Below the pieces are notes generated by a model. That model had not been told where the DNA came from, searched no databases, and saw nothing but the letters and a program-made list of their open reading frames with translations. A DNA stretch of 64,000 nucleotides from Blasia pusilla (lineage: Eukaryota > Marchantiophyta > Marchantiopsida > Blasiales): NCBI GenBank assembly GCA_050084515.1, contig CM114271.1, positions 54,374,001 through 54,438,000 on the forward strand, read 5' to 3'. Each line of letters opens with the position of its first letter. Positions within the stretch are counted from its first letter, which is position 1. The translations under genes and the position numbers were made by a program. Shown here piece by piece: positions 34,841-46,056 of the stretch.

Positions 34841-35760
34841 CGTACCGCCGATAGAAGTTTTCCAATCCCATGAATGCGCAAACATGGCTCACATTTGTAG
34901 GGCGTGGAATGCGTGAGATAGCCTCTACCTTCGTCTGCTGAACACCAAGGCCCCCTGGGTATATCGTATAACCCAAGTACTGAATTTGGTCGTAGAAGAA
35001 CTTGCACTTGCATGTATGTAGCTTCAACCCATGTAATTGCAATCGTCGAAACACCTCCTCTAGATGTCGCTCATGCTCCTCAACCGTGGCGCTAAAGACT
35101 ACGATGTCATCAATATAACACCTAGCAAAATCCAGACCAGCCAAGATCCTATCCATGACCCTCTGAAACTCAGCTGGGGCATTCTTTAACTCAAATGGTA
35201 AGAACCGCCACTAGTACAAAAAATCCTTCCTGTGAGGATCGATGCCCCAAAATGTCGTCTTTAGCGTGTCCTCCAATTTGATAGGCAACTGATGGTATCT
35301 GGCTCGCAAATCCAATGAACTGAAGACCTTTGCGTGACCAATCGCATCAAAGATCTCCTCAGGGGTGGGCATGGCATACCCATCGGACTTTGTCTGCAGA
35401 TTGATAGGTTGGTAATCCCCACACATCCACCTATCCGTCTAGTTGCCATACACATCCTTCTTGGCGAGCATGACAGTGGCAGATGCATACTCCCCATGCG
35501 ACATCTCCACTAGTCCTGCTTCAACCAAGTCTTGGCTCCTACTATGAATCAGAGCCCTGTCCATATCACTATACCTATAGGATCGTCGGATGATCGGCGT
35601 ATCACTTGACAACTCAATACGGATCCCCGGTCCCTTCAACGTACCCAAATCCTCCATGCTAAACGCAAAGCAGCTCCTATAGCTCCTCAAAAAGTGATGT
35701 ATCCGACGCCGCTTTCCTCTTGTCAACTTAGGGCCCATATCTGGCTCCCAAGTCTCCATA
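34824..35760 (-). pseudogene. Reverse transcriptase of gypsy copy B
   Basis: From 35759 downward: SYRSCFAFSMEDLG, the EAGLVEMSHGEYASATVMLA segment, CGDYQPINLQTKSDGYAMP (35426 on), SSLDLRARYHQLPIK. The catalytic YIDD is at 35117-35106, followed by a GYTIYPGGLGVQQTKVEAI connection. Stops separate the pieces at about 35438 and 35210, and one frameshift lies near 34840. The YIDD box is intact and the overall order is canonical. Confidence 0.9.
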
Positions 35761-36069
35761 GTGACTACGGTAGGACTCTCCGGCGCGGGTGTCGGTGGTT
35801 GCTATGGTGCAACCCCGTCTCGAACAACAACACTCAGCCGCTCTTCTGCAGCTAACTGCAAACTCTGATCTCCTCCACGTGTGGTGTCCGGAACCATGCT
35901 CGATGTTGTGGCTATCATCGCTTGGCGTACCTGCAAAACATCTTAAAAAGTCCAAGGGTGTCTCTCCCGATCTCCCTTGGTGTGTAGGTCTCCTCATGTC
36001 TCGCCCCCAGCCACTTCCTCCATCGTCTCGGTACGCATGGGGCTCACCAACGCAATAATTTGTGATCTA
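35761..36069 (-). other. Linker between methyltransferase and reverse transcriptase, copy B
   Basis: The minus frame reads QSLQLAAEERLSVVVRDGVA and PTPAPESPTVVTMETWEPD before entering the RT. No domain recognised; it looks like a polyprotein spacer. No stop-free join was found through all of it. Confidence 0.5.
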
Positions 36070-36992
36070 TCACGATCTCATACAATGCTGCTCAGCCACT
36101 CCCAAGTTGAGGATCCATGTGAAGCAGTTCAGGTCCATCGCCTGATCCAATACATGGCGTCGTGATGCCTCTAACAGTGACGGTACTGCCGTTACCCCTG
36201 TGGGAAATCCCATCACTCGCTCTCTCTCGTCGGCGTTGGGCTCCACCAACCGCTGAACCTTTTCATCCCAAACCAAGCCAAGACCGGCCTCCTTATATGC
36301 AATAGGAAGCGGGAAAACTCACAAATGTGGGCAAGGCTGCCCGCGGCCTGCCTATCCTGTTGACCACAGTCAACGGTGGGCAATCATCGTGCCTCACTAC
36401 CTATGATCGATGACTTGGATCCAGAATGGAATCCACTAACAAATGGGAGGGGCACTCCACTCTCGCATATGCCCTCCTTAACACCGCATGGGGCACCAAG
36501 TTGGTCCACCATAGACGCGGGCAATGGGCTCTAGAACCTATACTCGCCGCATCCAAGAACACTGCAAGGCCGATCCAGGCACGCACCTGATGAGCACTTG
36601 TCACCACTCGTGACCTGGAGTCTCCTAAGATCGGCACATTCTCCAGAATGTAGGCTGGAGAACAAGACTGGTGCTCCTGCAACTGCCGTAAGACCCTCAA
36701 CATCTCCCAAAAAAACCTGGATCGAGTGTCAGCCAACCCGCTGCCTTGTCTAGCACTGGATTGGCCCTGACATGGCCAACTAGCAATGACCAAATCAATG
36801 GTCCCTACCCGCTCTAAGTCATGCGCCCTCAACAACGAAATATCCCTCGGTAGGGAACTTTGGTACCCCTGTATCGCGGACGCAGACAATAAGTCGAGAA
36901 AACATAGGCGTAACTAGGCCACATATCGTAGTGAGACGCGCCTCACAACATCATCACTCTCCACAAACAGGTATTGTTGTACTCGCACTCCT
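36070..36992 (-). pseudogene. DNA C5-cytosine methyltransferase, C-terminal part (motifs II-X), in gypsy copy B
   Basis: Reading down from 36992: GVRVQQYLFVESDD (motif II/III region), a stop, then IDLVIASWPCQGQS with the catalytic PCQG at 36775-36764 (motif IV) and RFFWEMLRVLRQLQ. AYILENVPILGDS follows (motif VI, ENV), then FLDAASIGSRAHCPRLWWTN (motif VIII region). A TAG at 36403-36401 interrupts, then NRIGRPRAALPTFVSFP, and after a one-base frameshift near 36310 EPNADERERVMGFPTGVT and LDQAMDLNCFTWIL (motifs IX-X). The order I-IV-VI-VIII-X is canonical, not circularly permuted as in plant DRM enzymes. The SRAHCPR-WWTN segment recalls DNMT3-like enzymes. Two stops and a frameshift inactivate it. 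Confidence 0.9.
36764..36775 (-). other. Catalytic PCQG motif of the retrotransposon methyltransferase
   Basis: Codons CCA TGT CAG GGC on the minus strand. The cysteine codon is plus 36770-36772. This is motif IV of C5-cytosine methyltransferases, the residue that attacks cytosine C6. Confidence 0.92.
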
Positions 36993-36997
36993 GCGAG

Positions 36998-37528
36998 TAC
37001 TCTCTTTGTAAAGTAAGATCCAATCTCTCTCTACACAATCTCACACCATAGCTCTCAAAGGTGTGCACTCTCTCTCTCTCATGTCAAACCAAACCCATTC
37101 TCCTAATGAGAGGCTTGGGTTACACTCACAAGGTAAGGGACCATAGCTCCGCCGCCTCATGCCAAGAGGTTCAACAAAGAGAGAATGAGCTCTCAAGCTC
37201 TCTCTCCTTGAGATATATACCCCTCCCCTCTCCCAAACTCTCTCCATGGTAACCTATTCTCCCAAGTCACCTCTTTGGCTCTTGACCTAATGTAGGAGGT
37301 CAAGGGCCACTTACCAAAAATAGAAATTCTATCATATACTCAAAATGGTACTTACCTAAAATAGTAATTTCCTCCATATGGCTCCAAATCAGCCAAAACG
37401 AAGGGGAAACCTGCTCTCTCTGGTTTCCCGGGGCCTCAGCATGTCATCCTCGACCTCCTAGGCCTGTCCTCCACTACTCTTGAAGACACTCTACTAGATG
37501 TCACCGATTTATCCTAAAGGCCGTGATA
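36998..37528 (-). repeat. LTR inserted in the methyltransferase domain (about 531 bp)
   Basis: The shared core 37001-37517 is about 90 percent alike to 42073-42587. It lies between ...GCACGC and AGGAGTG, exactly where motif I sequence (GVLHA) should run into GVRVQQY. The flanks CACGC and CTCGC look like a 5-bp target duplication with one change. With these limits the LTR ends read TA...TA in place of TG...CA. A TATATATC box lies in the middle on the minus strand (about 37210). There is no internal domain, so it is a solo LTR. Confidence 0.75.
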
Positions 37529-37990
37529 GCGTGCAAAACACCAGCTAACCCGGTGCTAATCCCTCCAAAGAGATCTAACACTCGAATACCCTCCTCCGGG
37601 GTACACCACATAATGGGTGTGGTATCCAAGGGTGTCATCGTAGGACTCCCTTCTACCTCGGGTTCCTCAGACCCGTCACGCTTCGGTGCAAATGCCTTGC
37701 TCCACGCGGTCTGTACGTGCTCATCTGCCAATTGTCGAAGCTCCTCAATCGAGCCCCACAACGGAACCTCTCCTCCATGGAATGATGCGACTACCATAAC
37801 ACTCCTCTCCATAGAAATGTCAGGAACGGGAGTATCCTCTGCATGGACATGTCCCTCAATGAAATCACTGGGCCAAGTGATGGCATTGCTAAATGCTGCT
37901 AAGGTCGCCATCTCTTCTGGCCGTTGCTCGATCACTACACTTGTGAATCGAATGGGTAATGAGCTAAGACGCCCATCACCTTACTGCCAT
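37529..37990 (-). pseudogene. DNA C5-cytosine methyltransferase, N-terminal part with motif I, in gypsy copy B
   Basis: An open frame from 37935 reads toward GIRVLDLFGGISTGLAGVL at about 37590-37535. This is motif I, the S-adenosylmethionine-binding loop. The frame is cut right after it by the LTR insertion and resumes at 36992 with motif II/III sequence. The upstream part (TWPSDFIEGHVHAEDTPVPD, then a REL- or LRQLADEH-like helix) is the linker between protease and methyltransferase and also occurs at 1-170 of the window. Confidence 0.88.
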
Positions 37991-38163
37991 CCTGGTCTGT
38001 AGGATGCTGACTCCTCCCAGTAATCCAGGGCAAACCCCATCGGGTATAACACTGCTCCACCAACCAAGACGTCGTAGGACTACGCATCAGTCACTATCGC
38101 CTTGGCTCGCACCACAGACTCATCTATAGGATGTCCCAAGAAAATCCTCACCACGACCTCTTG

Positions 38164-38736
38164 TCAGGTGATATACTGTGTGGTACTCGCTCCACCCAAG
38201 GATGTATGTACCCGGAATGGACAACGCTCCATATCAACTCTCGTCAAGCCCAATCCTTTGAATGACACTTTCCCCAACATCAGGGGTTGCGCTCTTGAAT
38301 CCAACAAGAAGCGCTGCGAACTAAAAGCTCTACCTCTGAGACTCACCAACTGGAACATCTCTCCTTGGTTATCCAGCAACACAACACTAGGAGAAGCCAT
38401 GGCACGCTCTATCGCGGGTCTAGCAGGCATCTCCGCCATCCTAGCAGCCGTAGTCTGCCATGAATCTAACGTGGACGGCCCGAGCATCCGCTCCAATGGC
38501 AGGTCCATCACCTCCTCTGCAATCACCTCTGAACGTGATGCAAGAACTCCAACTCCACGCTCACATAGCGTAGCGGCCAGCCGAAAAGCCTCGGCGGGCG
38601 TTCCCCCCAATGTCATAACATTGGAAGCAGAAAATAAAGGAGCGCGGTACACAATGTTGGCCTCCCCCAACAACGTGCTCGACACATGCCCCTCCTGAGC
38701 ATCAACAATAGGAGTCGTCGCACTCACTTCTCCCAT
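38164..38736 (-). pseudogene. Retropepsin-like aspartic protease of gypsy copy B
   Basis: A 190-codon frame. The active-site region reads RFLLDSRAQPLMLGKVSF, so the DSG triad is DSR here and the enzyme is presumably inactive. The rest (a GEMFQLVSLRGRAF strand region before it and FRVHTSLGGASTTQYIT after it) matches copy A. It would process the polyprotein in an active element. Confidence 0.82.
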
Positions 38737-38747
38737 CGCCCTCCGTC

Positions 38748-40540
38748 CTACACACCAACAACATCACCAACTCTCCAGGAACTCTGATCAAGACCCATCG
38801 ATGGGGTTCTTGTCGCCTCGGACAACGTGAAAGATTGAGGAAGCCTAGTATGTTTCCTCGCTTCCCCTCGCTGTGGATCCAACTCCGCTGTTGCTCCAGG
38901 TGTCACAACTGCAGCTACCTCCATCTGGGCAACCCCGCACACCCGTACATCCAACCAGGATCCTCCATATGATGTCAATGCCACGGATCCGGCATCGGGT
39001 AATCTCAATGCCATAGCGGAAATCTGCTCTTGTAGCTGATGTATCTGAGCAGCCATCCTAGCCTCACGCCCGGCATGTCCCTCGACATGTCTAGGTGGTA
39101 GGACTCTACCTCCTCCACCGGCAGCTCCACCACCGTGTTGGGCAACTCCAGCTCCTCATTCCCCAACGAGATCACCTAGTGCACGATCTCTAGGCCAATC
39201 TGGACCGGCTACTCGCTCTGGTGCCCTCTCTAGCCCTCGGTCCGGACGTAACTCAGGATGTAAACTGAAACACCTGGCGCGTGTATGACCATACCTCTGA
39301 AAATAGTCACACTGATAACTTCTTGGTGCATCACCACCTCTTCCTCCATGCTGAAGCACACGTCCATGACCCTGACGAGTGCAATTGCCTTGATGATGGG
39401 CTCCACCACATGACCAACAAGTAATAGTAGGCGGCTGCTGCTGAGCCGCATATGGAGGTGCAGGTCTTTGTGGCACGGCCTCCTGGTATCCTCCCTGAGC
39501 TCATGGTGCCACAATCGACCTATCTCGGAGTCCACGTTGCTGCACAAGTGGTGTAGACAATCGCGACTGCTCTCACCTAGAACCATGGTGGCTACGCTCT
39601 CCTCCGCCATGTTGCGCTCAATGTTCTCGGTGGTCCTAAAAACATCTCTCAACATAGGGGAGGTGTTCATAAGAAGCACCCCCTCCCGCACCTGTGTCCG
39701 TAGGGTCCGGTCCAGTATCACGTACCATGACTGGACAACGTGAACCTCTGTCACCCCCTAAGTGACGTTGATCAACTGGCGCAAGCGAGTGTAAGCCTCA
39801 CGCAAACTCTCACCGAAGCGCCTCTAGAAGTCGTGGATGCTCCGTAACTTCTGTGTCCGTACCTCCTACTATCTCGCCCTCAACTCAGCAAAGAACTCAA
39901 CCATAGGGTTGAACCTGGGACGAACTCGACTAGACGGTGCAATTGCTCCTGTGCAAGTGATCCCTCCTAAAACATCACTAGTGGGAGAGGAAGTAGCCTC
40001 TCCTGACTCCTCCTCCTTATCTGGGAACGGCTCTGTCCATGACACATAATATCGGTCATAGTAGAGCCTCCACGCCTCGATCTCACGTGCATATCTCTAA
40101 GAGAACTCATGGTAATCGTCAATGGGCGCCCCCTCTTAATGCTAGAACATACCGTTCCATGATGTAAACGGGTCAAACTCTCTAGAGTTCCAGGGCCGCT
40201 GGGAGTTGCACCAACTCCTAAACTCTGCTATGAAATCGTGCAACTCAATAGTATCTATTGCACTTGAAAACATACGCGGTCCTCTACCCCGGTCATCCAT
40301 CTCGTACGCCCAACTGGTAGGACCACTCACAATGTATGGCGATGTGCTCACAAACTCCTCTACACCCTCCCCCTCATCTGACGATGACACAGAAGGAGGT
40401 CGAGGTGGTCCCTCACGTAGAGACCCTTTAAACCTCGCGCCACTCCGTGTAAAACCTCTAGAGCTACTCTTGAGTTCACCACCTCGCCTCTCAAAGTCCC
40501 GAACGGACACCGTGATGACCCTCATGCCCCTCTCACTCAA
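38748..40540 (-). pseudogene. Gag region of gypsy copy B with two zinc knuckles
   Basis: The N-terminal part is 40540-40142 (SRGFTRSGARFKG matches copy A's SGGFTRSGLRYRL; then TIELHDFIAEFRSW). The capsid part spans about 40140-39540 with several stops and a frameshift (ESLREAYTRLRQLINVT, then VVQSWYVILDRTLR). The zinc-knuckle part is 39476-39156: CWSCGGAHHQGNC is a complete CCHC, and CDYFQRYGHTRARC lacks the second Cys. A final segment at 39056-38748 (MAAQIHQLQEQISAM) matches copy A's MAARIEQLEQRLGTM. Confidence 0.82.
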
Positions 40541-40559
40541 TCACTCTCAACCTCGCGAT

Positions 40560-42066
40560 TAATCCCTCAATCACTCATCCGAAACATGCGGCACTCGATC
40601 TACACTCGTCCTCCCCGAGACGTGTAACGTGCGGCAACAAGGGGCGTGGTGCGGCAAATCGACCAGGCTATCATTTCATCGACAACCTACTCTCAACTCC
40701 AGACATCCCACACCGGTTTATGTTCCCTAAACCACATACATAAATGATGCTCTCAGCATCCACACAACCCAATATCCCCAAATAAACTACCCCATAGTCC
40801 CTCGCGCGTGCAGGGTTAAGGACTAGAATGGGAAACCTGAACACGTGTCGATGTCGCTCCTCAGCAACGCCAAATCTCGACCCCAACTCGGTCGTGGAGA
40901 CAACTTCTCCAATCAGCAAGTCATACTCCTCCCATACTGACGTTGCTCAAAACTCCTTGATAGACAACGATGCGGTTCTAGCGAAGCAGTGCTATTTATT
41001 GCGGCGACGCAAAGACGGAACTCTGAATCGCCGACCCTCGATGGTGGGATATGGCACTTAGAGACATACCCTTCTCAATCAACAATAAACCCACACTCTG
41101 CTCCATAATGACGGAGCGGCTCCGCGATCGAGATGGTGCGGTGCGGCCATGAGCGGCACGGCGCAGCAATCGGCGGCTACGGGCGTCACGGCACGGTACT
41201 CGATCGTCGTCGAGCGGCTACCAATCACAACATAGCAGCATGAAATCACAACTCAAAAACCATAATCGGAGGTCATGTGCCATCACTGGTTGATGACGAA
41301 ACTGCGATGATGGTGGTGGCCAAAACAAAGTATGTGGTGGCGATGCAAGTCAGAGAATCAACAAACGTCGTGGAAGACCCTCCACTCCGTAACGGCGGCA
41401 ATTGCAACCAAAGGATAGACAACGGACGATAGACCATTGACGGTGAAAGTTTACCATTGATGGTTACGGTGATGGTTGACCATCGATGGCAGATGGTTGA
41501 CGGCAACGGCCACCGCCGGCGTGGCAAATGGTTTAGGGTTTGAACAATTTAACCCTAAAAATCGCCTAGCAATGGAAATTTTGCAAGATTGACCAAAAAT
41601 TTTTGCTCGCAATTCAAAATTGTGTATTGTTTGTTGCATACGTGCACAGCTTCACAATCTACAATAGTGTCAAAAAATATTTAGAATCAGACATTCCAAT
41701 AAAAACTGACGGGGATTGTTGTAAAGCCCAATGTCTCTTTCTCCTACACAAAATTTGGCAGCGCTTCCGCACGGATTTCTCCGAACGAAAATGTAAAACG
41801 TGTAAACATACAAATCAGCAAGCTACATGGTGCTCTCGAGAGCACCGGCATGGGGCAACCCGCCCCCATAATCAATCCCTATGAGAAATTGGGCACCGTT
41901 TCCGCGTGCCACTCTTCCACACAAAAAATTGGCAAATGCAAAGAACAATCAAAGCAGCCCTTGCTCCGGTGAGCACTCCCATGAGCCGCTGAATGGGGAA
42001 CACGGTCCCCAGCCTGCAAAAATAGTGAGTGACTAGCGAGCTCCCCCATGAAGCTCTCTCACTCTC
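40560..42066 (-). other. Leader of gypsy copy B between LTR and gag
   Basis: About 1.5 kb without a gene on either strand. A GC-rich, GCGGC-repeating stretch lies near 41110-41220. I could not find a clear primer-binding site next to the LTR. Confidence 0.5.
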
Positions 42067-42597
42067 TCATTCTCTCTTTGTAAAGTAAGATCCAATCTCT
42101 CTCTACACCATCTCACACCATAGCTCTCAAAAGTGTGCACTCTCTCTCATGTCAAATAAACCCACTCTCCTAATGAGAGGCTTGGGTTACACTCACAAGG
42201 CAAGCAAGACCATAGTTGCACCGCCTCATGCCAAGAGGTTCAACAAAGAGAGAATGAGCTCTCAAGCTCTCTCTCCTTGGGATATATACCCCTCCCCTCT
42301 CCCAAGCTCTTTCCATGGTAACCTATTCTCCCAAGTCACCTCCTTGGCTCTTGACCTGATGTAGGAGGTCAAAGGCCACTTACCAAAAATAGAATGGTGA
42401 TCATATACTCAAAATGGTACTTGCCTAAAATAGTAAGTTTTTCAATATGGCTCCAAATGAGCCGAAACGAAGGGGAAACCTGCTAAGGCCTGTTTTGCAG
42501 GGCCTTAACGGGTCATCCTCGACCTACTGAGTCTGTCCTCCACTACTCACGAAGGCGCTCTACTACATCTCACCGATCTATCCTAAAAGATTAGACA
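42067..42597 (-). repeat. 5' LTR of gypsy copy B, approximate inner border
   Basis: On the minus strand it starts TGTCTAATC at 42597 and matches the copy at 36998-37528 over its length. A TATATAC-type promoter box near 42280 fits an LTR. It lies upstream of gag in the same orientation, as expected for a 5' LTR. Confidence 0.7.
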
Positions 42598-42605
42598 TTC
42601 TTAAA

Positions 42606-44400
42606 TTGTTGTGTTATTCCAAACTTCACATTCCCAAAAATCCTATCGATATACGTGATTTCTGCAAAGTTGCACGTGGCGAAGCCCAAAAACGAAAATG
42701 TGCCATTCGTGCACATAAAATGGAAGTTCTAAAAGAGAAAAAGAGGATCTACTATCGTGAGTACATAAAAAGAAGGAAATCGCTTCATGTTCAAGCTGAG
42801 CCGCCTTTGGTAGTTGAGACTATTCCAACTATTCCAAATGTGGAGATTTTGACTTATAGAAGTCAAATGATAAGGTATCTATTCTACTTTTTTTATCCTC
42901 ATTCAAAATCGGCCATATATGATTTTTTTCTTTTCTTTATAATATGTTCAATTTTTTTTCAGGCCTTCCAATACAAATGGAGTGATGGAGGAAGTTCATC
43001 TTCGATCCCCCGAAGATATTTATGTATCACCAAGACCAACGCTTCAGTTACCTAACTGTGCATTCCAAGAAGTTATTGAGAATTCTTCTACTATCGGGCC
43101 AACTACCAATGTAACACCAACACTTGAGTTACCTACCGCTCTCCCTATTTTGGGTGAACTATTGGAAGGTGTACATGAAATGCTCGACAATACTTTCACT
43201 CTTTCCCATCTTGGAAATGAAGAAATGTCAAGAGTAGGTCATATGTCCTCCACCTCTAATGGAGTTGATTTACCTACAGAAAGTGCCCCAGTACCAAATG
43301 CTTCTATAATTCATGAGGGGTCTAATGTTGGTAGGATAGTAAGAGGAAATTCCTTACTTAATCTTGCGAGGAGACCAAATTTCCAGGAAAGTGATATTAG
43401 GAAGTTGCGATTACACAAGAGTTTGACATGTATGACAGAAATATGCCCATCATGTTTTGCCTTGCATTGGAAATACGAAATGATGAAAGATACAAAGTTT
43501 AGTAACTCACCGTATGGCATGTGTTGTGGCCATGGGAGAATACATTTGCCCCTCTTAAAATCGTCTCCTTCATTTCTGAAGGAGTTGATTTCGGATGTTG
43601 GTCCTAGAAGTTTTCATTTCCTTAGACATACTCGAGTTTACAATTCTGCGCTTCAACTTGTATCTATTGGTGTGCATGTAAATGAACAAGTTGGTGGCAT
43701 CGGACACTTTAGGATCCAAGGAGGGATCTATCATTCTATTGGACCCTTACATCATGATATAGGGGGGCATCCCCAATTTGCTCAACTCTATATTCATGAT
43801 ACTGCAAATGAATTGGAGAATCAAGGAAGAGTTATGTCTCAATCTTTAGATCTTAACATGGACATCTTGAAAGGGCTACAAGACATATTGCATGAGTGCA
43901 ATCCATATGAGAAGATCTTTCGTCATATGGCATCTGAAGCAAGTGATTTTAATATGCAGATCATTCTCAAGGCAAGTAGAAGAGGTCTTGATGCAAAGCG
44001 GTATAACTTACCAACTACTTCTGAGGTTGCGGAAATTTTACCAAGTGATGGAAGTGAACATGTTGAACATCGTGATATCATTGTACGACTATGTGGAGGA
44101 GGAGTGAAGTGCATATCTAACCTTAATGAGGCAGATATTCCATTTCACTTTATTCTATTATTTATCTATGGTGAGGCAGGTTGGCATGTCGGAATAATCT
44201 TTGGGATCCGAATGACTATGCCATGTTACTCTTACGGAGAAGGGACACATAGAAGCTTTAGATGATTGTATGGATGAGGAGATATTTCATGGTGACAATG
44301 TTGAGGAAAGAAGCTCTAAGATTGTTATGGCCTTGAAATTTGCATATTTTTTACTTCAAACACGGATTGGAGATGAAGATGAAAATTGATTATTGCGATT
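42606..44400 (+). pseudogene. Helitron N-terminal region
   Basis: After a short basic first exon and an intron at 42875-42962, a 427-codon frame starts at 42982. It holds a Helitron-like zinc region (ICPSCFALHW, then YGMCCGHGRIHLPLL), the conserved SFHFLRHTRVYNSALQLVSIG and IQGGIYHSIGPLHHD, and a FAQLYIHDT segment. The frame ends at 44265 by a frameshift; the following part (SKIVMALKFAYFL) carries several stops. Confidence 0.82.
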
Positions 44401-44628
44401 TGGTTGACTTACTCAAAAATATATGATTGACCTCTATGCCACTATAGAGATGCAAAGATTATCATGGGTCTGGTTAAATCAAAAGAAGTTGAGTGTTGAA
44501 TTATATCAAGGTTTAAAGGATACCATACATTGACATGATATGGATAGTAGAAGATTTGGGAGACGCATAGTATTACCTTCTTCTTTTATTGGAGGGTCAC
44601 GTCATATGCATCAATTGTATCAGGTGCA

Positions 44629-45931
44629 ATGGAAATTGTGAGACAGTTGGGGAAGCCTAACTACTTTTTGATTATGATTTGCAATCCTAAGTGGGAGGAG
44701 ATTACATCCGCCTTATTACCTGGTCAACCAGCTCCAGGCCGACCTGATTTGGTCGTGCGGATTTTTGAGAAGGAAAAGAAGGAGTTATTACGACTTATCA
44801 TCGAAAAGAAAATATTGGGTCGAGTTTTCAGATACATCCATATGGTGGAATTCCAAAAAATAGGTTTGCCACATGTTCATGTTCTTATTATTTTAGGTCA
44901 TGAGGATAAACCTCGTACCAATTCTGATTATGATCGTATCAATCCGGTAGTAATCTCGGACCAATCTACCCATCCAAGGTTGTATTCTACTGTTGTTAAT
45001 TGTATGTTTCACGGGCCATGTGGACGATTAAATCTGAATGCACCATGTATGGATAAGGAAATAGAAAAATGTACCAAAGGCTATCCTAAAGCTTTTGCAA
45101 CCAGCACAATAGAGACGGAAGAAGGTTACCCAATCTATCCCAAGTAAGGATCTTTTTATCTTGGCTTTTCTTTTTTATATTTTTATTTTAATCCATATGA
45201 CATCAATGTATTCATGATTTGTTATTGTGTTTTTTAGATTGGAGAATGGGAGGGCAATAACTAAGCACGAACATTCATTGGATAATCGTTGGGTGGTGCC
45301 CTACAATCCTATGTTGTGCACCCTCTTTGATTGTCACATTAATTTGGAAATCACAAGTAGTATTTTTACCGTGAAATACTTATATAAATATGTATGTAAG
45401 GGGTCCGATGCTGTGATATTTAAGTTATCAAAATATATGGATATATCCAATGCATTCAAGGTCGTTGATGAGACAACGTCATATCCTGATGCAAGGTATG
45501 CTTCTACTAATTGATGAATTTTTCGTTATGCCTTTGTGTTTCTAAATTTTATTTTTTCACTCTCCTTACTTAAAGATATACTCTATATTTTTTCTTTCAG
45601 ATATATATCATCTTCAGAGGCATGTTGGTGACTCTTCAATTTTAGTCCACATGTTGAACTTCCAAGTATTGTGCAACTAGTTGTTCATCTTCCAGAGCAG
45701 CAAATGATGTACTTCAATGATGCTGACCCTCCCGAAGATGTTTTGCAACTAAATAGAGAGACAAATCTAACCCAATGGTTTGCAACTAATCTATGTAACT
45801 CCACTGGCCGACAATATCTGTATATAGATTTTCCTTCATATTATCGTGGGACTACAAAGAGATGGATTCGAAGGGTACAAAAATAAAATGGTTGTGGTCA
45901 TTCCATTGCTGATTATACCTTACTCATCCAG
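44629..45931 (+). pseudogene. Helitron Rep (HUH endonuclease) region
   Basis: GKPNYFLIMICNPKWEEI is the typical start of the Helitron Rep-like domain. The HUH motif reads GLPHVHVLIIL, with HVH at 44872-44880. After an intron (45144-45237) comes LDNRWVVPYNPMLCTLFDCH and the KYLYKYVCKGSD block. After the next intron (45496-45600) a YISSSEACW block, then one stop (TGA at about 45627) and the LPEQQMMYFNDADPPED block. The HUH protein nicks and joins one DNA strand during rolling-circle transposition. Confidence 0.85.
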
Positions 45932-46056
45932 GTGAATACTCAAAAGTTTACTCTATCTTTTTTTGTATACATAGGATTTCGCTCTTATATTTGACCTTCT
46001 AAAGTGAGTGAATTATTCTGGAAAGGGATGAGCTAATTCATTTCACTCATGTATAG

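Larger units (their letters stand above)
34222..42597 (-). mobile_element. Ty3/gypsy retrotransposon copy B carrying a DNA cytosine methyltransferase
   Basis: Minus-strand order: 5' LTR (42597-42067), leader, gag (40540-38748), aspartic protease (38736-38164), methyltransferase (about 37990-36070, split by an LTR insertion), reverse transcriptase (35760-34840) and RNase H (34840-34222). Integrase and 3' LTR are absent, so the element is truncated at its 3' end. Stops and frameshifts are scattered through gag, methyltransferase, RT and RNase H, so this copy is dead. The module order gag-PR-methyltransferase-RT-RH is direct from the sequence. Confidence 0.9.

Noticed and set aside
36998-37528. 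The 531-bp insert in the methyltransferase as a spliceosomal intron
   Set aside because: No GT donor exists at the left border where the protein is interrupted, and the segment matches the LTR at 42 kb, with target-duplication-like flanks.
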